A stretch of DNA of 27,865 nucleotides from JAACEU01 sp043816165 (GTDB lineage Bacteria; Patescibacteriota; Gracilibacteria; UBA1369; LOWO2-01-FULL-3): assembly GCA_043816165.1 (NCBI GenBank), contig JBDRIE010000008.1, positions 1 through 27,865 on the forward strand, in the 5' to 3' direction. The position numbers and the translations under genes were made by a program. How positions within the stretch are numbered: position 1 is the stretch's first letter; each line of letters opens with the position of its first letter. Positions 24,395 to 27,865 of the stretch are shown one piece after another. The notes under the pieces were generated by a model that was not told the origin of the DNA, ran no database searches, and saw nothing but the letters and a program-made list of their open reading frames with translations.

Positions 24395-25384
24395 TCATTC
24401 TTGCAAACCTAACTCGTCTTCCGAGGTTGCAGGAATATCCAGAACTGTGTTAACCAGGGCGAATGCGCCCAGTGATAGGATTAGTGCTATTAGGGCACCT
24501 ATAATTAATTTTTTAATTTTTTCGTTCATTTCTTCGTCGCCGGCACTCATTACATATCTATATCCACCGTAGAACAATCCTGCGAATGCGAGAATTGCTA
24601 CGAATCCAGACAGATAGTTAATAATATTTATAAGAATAAATCGACCGGCCTGCACGTCCGGCAATGCTTTTCCGGCTTCCGGGAAAACAACTCCACGCAC
24701 GACAACCTCCGACAGAATCACCGCCGCGATTCCCACCAAAGCATAAATAATATGTTTTTTTGCTTTTGTGATCGCTTCTTCTTCACCAACACTAGTAACC
24801 ACGAGAATGCCTCGGATAATTATTACCAATACCGCAACCGCTCCAATGAAAATTTCCACCAAACCAATTATACCTCTCAAATAACGAGTAGTTTCAGACG
24901 CGTATAGTTCTGTCGTGGAGACATCCTCAAAAGCCTCCCCCTGCTCGCCAAAGAACATTTTCTTTACTGCTACGTCGGCTACCTGGATGATTAATAGCCC
25001 AATCGTCCCCACAATGAGCGTCGTCTTTGCTTTTGTGGCTTCTTCCTCATTTGCGGTTGAAACCAGTTTGATAGCCTGGATAACGATTATGATGAGAGCA
25101 AGTCCACTCACTACGTACCTAAACATATCTATCGCGAAATAGATTGGGCTTGTGGCAGTCCCAACACCGGGTTGAGCGTAATCCGGCGGTGCTTCCGGGT
25201 GCTGTCCGGTCGTGAAACTTTGCTGCCCTGTTTCTTCCCCAACACTTTTTAGTATTTCAAGTGGAGTTATGACACTTACCTGGTCCGCAACTGCCACATA
25301 ATCTGCATATACCGTCAGACCCAGGGTCATTAGTGCAATGATCACCACTGCTTGTTTTGCTATTTTTATGAGTCTTTTTTTCAT
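24395..25384 (-). CDS. Triple T4SS-pilin-module membrane protein (second copy), 329 aa
   Basis: A signal peptide (about 1-27, ending VYA) and a Pro/Gln-rich segment (35-80) are followed by three two-helix modules. Their inter-helix loops are STANEEEATKAK (109-120), SVGEEEAITKAKK (198-210) and SAGDEEMNEKIKK (280-292). The loop pattern, small residue plus two or three acids then Lys-rich, is the mark of the VirB2/TrbC-like pilin family of CPR bacteria. Canonical pilins have one module; three in tandem predict six membrane helices. It begins one base after the upstream gene's stop (TAAAATG), so the two are probably translated together in fixed ratio. A role as membrane platform or pseudopilin oligomer is inference. 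Confidence 0.88.
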   Translation of the reverse strand: MKKRLIKIAKQAVVIIALMTLGLTVYADYVAVADQVSVITPLEILKSVGEETGQQSFTTGQHPEAPPDYAQPGVGTATSPIYFAIDMFRYVVSGLALIIIVIQAIKLVSTANEEEATKAKTTLIVGTIGLLIIQVADVAVKKMFFGEQGEAFEDVSTTELYASETTRYLRGIIGLVEIFIGAVAVLVIIIRGILVVTSVGEEEAITKAKKHIIYALVGIAAVILSEVVVRGVVFPEAGKALPDVQAGRFILINIINYLSGFVAILAFAGLFYGGYRYVMSAGDEEMNEKIKKLIIGALIALILSLGAFALVNTVLDIPATSEDELGLQE

Positions 25385-25385
25385 T

Positions 25386-26378
25386 TTATGTATTTAACAT
25401 TGCACCAACCTCAGTCAGTTTGCTTGCAATAATGGTACTCACGATTGCGAATGCACCATAAATTATGATGATTCCGGCTATCGTTGCTATGATCAATCTT
25501 TTCGCTTCGTTCATTTTTTCCTCTTCCCCTCCGGCCGTCGCGTACATTATCGCCCCTGCTATCAGCATCAATACCGCGACAGGTCCTGCAAAAGAAATGA
25601 TAAAATTGGTAACTCCCGCTATCTGGGCGACACCTTCTTTTGCATCGATTGCCGGATGAACTCCGGTAATTCCGGTATAAATGTTTTTATCAACTTTGTA
25701 GAAAACTTTATTGATAAAAATTTCACCCACGTAAATTATCATCAAACCTCCCGCACTGTACATAATATTTTTCTTGTTTTTGGAAACTTCTTCTTCCTCA
25801 CCACCTGCTGTAACCAACTTCACTCCTGCCTGAACCACCATAATCGCTGCAAATGCACCAATTACATACTTCACGAAAGTCATAAATATCTCAACTTGCT
25901 TATCAAACAATCGCACTCTGTTCAGGATATCCTGAGGGCTCGATAGCAAGGTTTGCCTCTCCATATCAAAAATTTTCCCGATATCCTCTGACATACTCAC
26001 CATTACAAATGCGATGAGCGTGTAGATAAGACCTCTTTTTGCCTTGGTAATATCTTCTTCATCACCCGAAGCTTGTACGAGTTTGTATCCAAGAATCGTG
26101 ATATAGAGGATTCCCACTACCCCAATTAACACCTTTGCGTATGCTAATCCGCCGAGGACAAGATCTTTCAAAATGGCTTGCCCGGTTTTGTCCGGTGGTG
26201 TCGGGATTGACCCTGATTTGTAAACTTCTTTTGCACTTTCGCTAATTGGTAATGCTGATTGATCTGCCGCAAAAGCCGGATCTATTAATTGCCCTATCTT
26301 GATCACTATCGCGATGACTGCCATCATAGCCGCAAACTCCCCAATTGTTCGAAGAATTTTTAGTATTTTTGTTTTCAT
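25386..26378 (-). CDS. Triple T4SS-pilin-module membrane protein (first copy), 330 aa
   Basis: A signal peptide (about 1-37, ending DPAFA) and a short Pro-rich linker lead to three two-helix pilin modules at about 73-140, 165-228 and 255-320. Their loops are ASGDEEDITKAKR (103-115), AGGEEEEVSKNKK (191-203) and AGGEEEKMNEAKR (282-294). The third module is the closest to single-module pilins and to the module in the 1563-aa chimera. The protein is a paralogue of its downstream neighbour, so triplication came before gene duplication or happened twice. It is the first gene of the cluster, after a promoter at 26434-26462. No T4SS ATPase or channel gene is in this window. Confidence 0.88.
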   Translation of the reverse strand: MKTKILKILRTIGEFAAMMAVIAIVIKIGQLIDPAFAADQSALPISESAKEVYKSGSIPTPPDKTGQAILKDLVLGGLAYAKVLIGVVGILYITILGYKLVQASGDEEDITKAKRGLIYTLIAFVMVSMSEDIGKIFDMERQTLLSSPQDILNRVRLFDKQVEIFMTFVKYVIGAFAAIMVVQAGVKLVTAGGEEEEVSKNKKNIMYSAGGLMIIYVGEIFINKVFYKVDKNIYTGITGVHPAIDAKEGVAQIAGVTNFIISFAGPVAVLMLIAGAIMYATAGGEEEKMNEAKRLIIATIAGIIIIYGAFAIVSTIIASKLTEVGAMLNT

Positions 26379-26433
26379 TTTTTGTTTTTGAGCGGTTTTT
26401 TGGCGGACATTGAGCGTACCTTAAATCTGATAT

Positions 26434-26462
26434 ATTTTACCATTTTTTCGCGTTTTTATCAA
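26434..26462 (-). promoter_or_regulatory. Promoter for the triple-pilin/PKD operon
   Basis: Minus strand: TTGATA (26462-26457), 17-bp spacer, TAAAAT (26439-26434) preceded by TGG. Context ATGGTAAAATATATC resembles the promoters at 17261 and 12813. The leader to the ATG at 26378 is about 50 nt. Confidence 0.75.
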
Positions 26463-26515
26463 CTGCAGTTAGTGGATTCGGAGGAATTTTTAGAGGTCGT
26501 CCCTAGGCAAGTCCC

Positions 26516-27394
26516 TTACACCAGCGCCACCCGCCTGTATTTTCTGTATTGGTAATCGGCTGGCTGCATTGGTTCGGAGATGCCATTGTGGGCGAATTCG
26601 TGGTGCTGTTTGCAGAGAGGTTTCAGGTTTTCATGATTGCGGTTTTGTGAAAATCGATCAGGATGATGGATGACCTCCGCAGGGCGATGGCAACTTTGGT
26701 GACTGCATTGTTCGCTGAGTTTTCTTTTTAGGTGAATGGAAATATAGCGAGTGACTTTTTCCCCTGAAACTTTTTCCCCGGGGATTTTGGGAGCTTTCTG
26801 CCCTTGCCTCTGCGGTCTTGACTTTTTGGTCGCGATTCCCTGCCTTTGTGATTTCGAATTTTCATTGACCCGCACCCGCTCCCGCTCCTGCACCCGCACC
26901 TGCATTTCTTCGAGGATTTTTCGCAAACATTCTTTGTTACTCAAATTTTTCCCCAGCTTTTTCTTCAATTTCAAAAACATAAACATCATTTCCTCGTCCA
27001 GTTCAACCTTCCAGCCAACCGTCACTTTTCCCCTCGCCTCTTTGCTGTATTCCTGCAAAGCCGGTTTGTTCATGTTTTCGACCTTTTCCGCTAGCTCCTG
27101 CTCATTTTCCTTGGTTGCCAAACCCGCAACAATCCCAACTTTGTTTATCCCCTGCGTTTCAATCGCTTTTTGCAAATGCGGCATGTCCTGCAATTTTTTC
27201 TCAAGTTTCAGAGCTTTCACCACGACCCCGGAGCTCAATCCAGCGATCTTTGCGGCATAATCGTAAATATTCGCATAGCCCTCCTTTTCGTAAATTTTTA
27301 GTTTTTCAATCTTCGGCAGTAAAGCCAATAATTTATAAGTTATTCTATTTCTTTCTCGTCCGAGCCGAACAAATTCCTTGTGTAGATTGTTCAT
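26516..27394 (-). CDS. HNH endonuclease family protein, 292 aa
   Basis: The N-terminal 125 residues are helical (LGRERNRITYKLLALLPKIE, IYDYAAKIAGLSS), as in DUF222-type HNH proteins or DNA-binding helical domains. A basic low-complexity linker (about 170-210, RQGIATKKSRPQRQG) follows. The HNH part (about 225-275) has two zinc-ligand pairs, CSHQSC and CKQHH, and the catalytic core VIHHPDRFSQNRNHENLKPL. HNH proteins nick or cut DNA; this group is often found in mobile DNA and also as free-standing genes of unknown function. It stands alone. Its leader, TTTAACCCTCAAAAATATG, has no Shine-Dalgarno sequence. Confidence 0.88.
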   Translation of the reverse strand: MNNLHKEFVRLGRERNRITYKLLALLPKIEKLKIYEKEGYANIYDYAAKIAGLSSGVVVKALKLEKKLQDMPHLQKAIETQGINKVGIVAGLATKENEQELAEKVENMNKPALQEYSKEARGKVTVGWKVELDEEMMFMFLKLKKKLGKNLSNKECLRKILEEMQVRVQERERVRVNENSKSQRQGIATKKSRPQRQGQKAPKIPGEKVSGEKVTRYISIHLKRKLSEQCSHQSCHRPAEVIHHPDRFSQNRNHENLKPLCKQHHEFAHNGISEPMQPADYQYRKYRRVALV

Positions 27395-27420
27395 ATTTTT
27401 GAGGGTTAAATGTCGATTTT

Positions 27421-27448
27421 ATTGTAGCAATCATGTGCGTAGATGCAA
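27421..27448 (-). promoter_or_regulatory. Promoter for the HNH gene
   Basis: Minus strand: TTGCAT (27448-27443), 16-bp spacer, TACAAT (27426-27421), 27 bp before the ATG at 27394. Confidence 0.55.
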
Positions 27449-27780
27449 GCTGTTTTTGGCTTGTTCGTGCGATTATACAATGATTCCCAGCGGTAAATGA
27501 TAGTGATGAAAAATCATCGCAAACGCAGGTGAGTGTACGCTCCCCTCGTCGATTATTTTAATAATTTTGATCTCATGTTCGTTGGGGCGATAAAAAATCT
27601 ATTAAAACGAAAATATTGAACAAATTTATTTTTCCCGTTTCCCCGTCAAGTTGAAATTTTTACCCACTTCCCGGATAAAACCTTCAAAGATCGACCACCA
27701 ACCCCACATCCATCCCAACATCAAAAAAAATAGTATAGTGCCCGGAACCTTTCATTTAGGTAAGATCAATCTGAGGAAAG
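27449..27780. other. Non-coding stretch between HNH gene and right-edge hairpins
   Basis: I see no convincing gene here. It holds a small hairpin (GATGA-AAAA-TCATC, near 27511), a nine-codon frame (ATGAAAAATCATCGC...), and a strand-asymmetric segment (27690-27730) with almost no G on the plus strand. A TATAGT (27734-27739) could be a -10 for a rightward transcript, but no -35 fits. Confidence 0.5.
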
Positions 27781-27865
27781 GGTGTCGGAAAAGAAGTGGA
27801 TTAAAAAATACACCTTCTTTCCATGAAAGAATGAGTGACTCGAGGGATACTACCCCTTTTCCGAC
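27781..27865. other. Hairpin-rich segment with 10-bp inverted ends at the window edge
   Basis: GTCGGAAAAG (27784-27793) and CTTTTCCGAC (27856-27865) are perfect inverted repeats; the second ends on the last base of the window. Inside are a bulged stem pairing GGAAAAGAAGTG with CACCTTCTTTCC, a competing GGTGT/ACACC stem, GAGTGACTC, and GGGATACTACCC. It could be a structured RNA leader, the end of a mobile element, or a repeat at a contig edge. Confidence 0.4.

Noticed and set aside
24357..26378. A complete type IV secretion or conjugation system
   Set aside because: Only pilin-like modules are present; no VirB4, VirB11, VirD4, relaxase or core channel gene is visible in the window.
868..27394. 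Recoded UGA (Gly) genetic code as in Gracilibacteria
   Set aside because: Array gene 1 ends at TGA exactly before a repeat, and long genes contain no in-frame TGA.
27741..27865. RNase P RNA or tmRNA at the right edge (GAGGAAAG is present)
   Set aside because: GAGGAAAG is followed by GGTGTC instead of the conserved UCC, the upstream part is too short, and no other core elements are seen.

Overview
The window looks like chromosome from a member of the Candidate Phyla Radiation (Patescibacteria), possibly Peregrinibacteria-like; this is inference, because no rRNA or ribosomal protein gene is present. The grounds are several proteins built from the two-helix type IV secretion pilin module with an SGGEEEK-type loop that is common in that group, very large PKD-repeat surface proteins, an SLH protein, an almost complete absence of Shine-Dalgarno sequences, and moderate-to-low GC. 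TGA ends at least one gene and long frames stay open under the standard code, so the UGA=Gly code of Gracilibacteria and Absconditabacteria does not fit.

Region 1 (1-712): a leftward gene of unknown function that runs off the window, with an inverted/direct repeat (AATGAGACA / TGTCTCATT) upstream. Region 2 (811-4315): the most unusual part. Five rightward, unrelated, AT-rich single genes are separated by copies of one repeat. Its conserved 5' half is GGGTACTAGACCCGAGTAG, followed by a hairpin whose sequence varies while pairing is kept, and then a 3' box GTTGACCCGAGT. The repeat often supplies the stop codon of the gene before it. This is the layout of a gene-cassette array (integron-like), although the boxes do not match the classical attC consensus and no integrase is visible. 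Cargo includes a HEPN (AbiU2-like) candidate toxin/defence protein, a Bro-N/DinD-like protein and two small membrane proteins.

Region 3 (4335-10424): envelope genes with individual promoters: a DUF4349 membrane protein, a C-terminally anchored secreted protein, two lipoproteins, and an SLH protein with a Tyr/Trp/Asp/Gly-rich N-terminus. Region 4 (10436-26378): a leftward cluster of about 16 kb in several transcription units: two triple-pilin membrane proteins, a 1563-residue pilin-PKD chimera, a 3-TM protein with six PKD domains, two related single-pass exported proteins, a repeat protein and an Ig-like protein with sortase-like C-terminal tails, a proline-rich membrane protein, and a small membrane protein plus PH-domain protein pair. 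Three units start at very similar extended -10 promoters. I read this as one envelope or appendage apparatus, perhaps for adhesion or export, but its function is not established. Region 5 (26516-27865): an HNH endonuclease gene, then about 470 bp without a convincing gene. That stretch has a G-rich minus strand and a hairpin-rich segment ending at the window edge.
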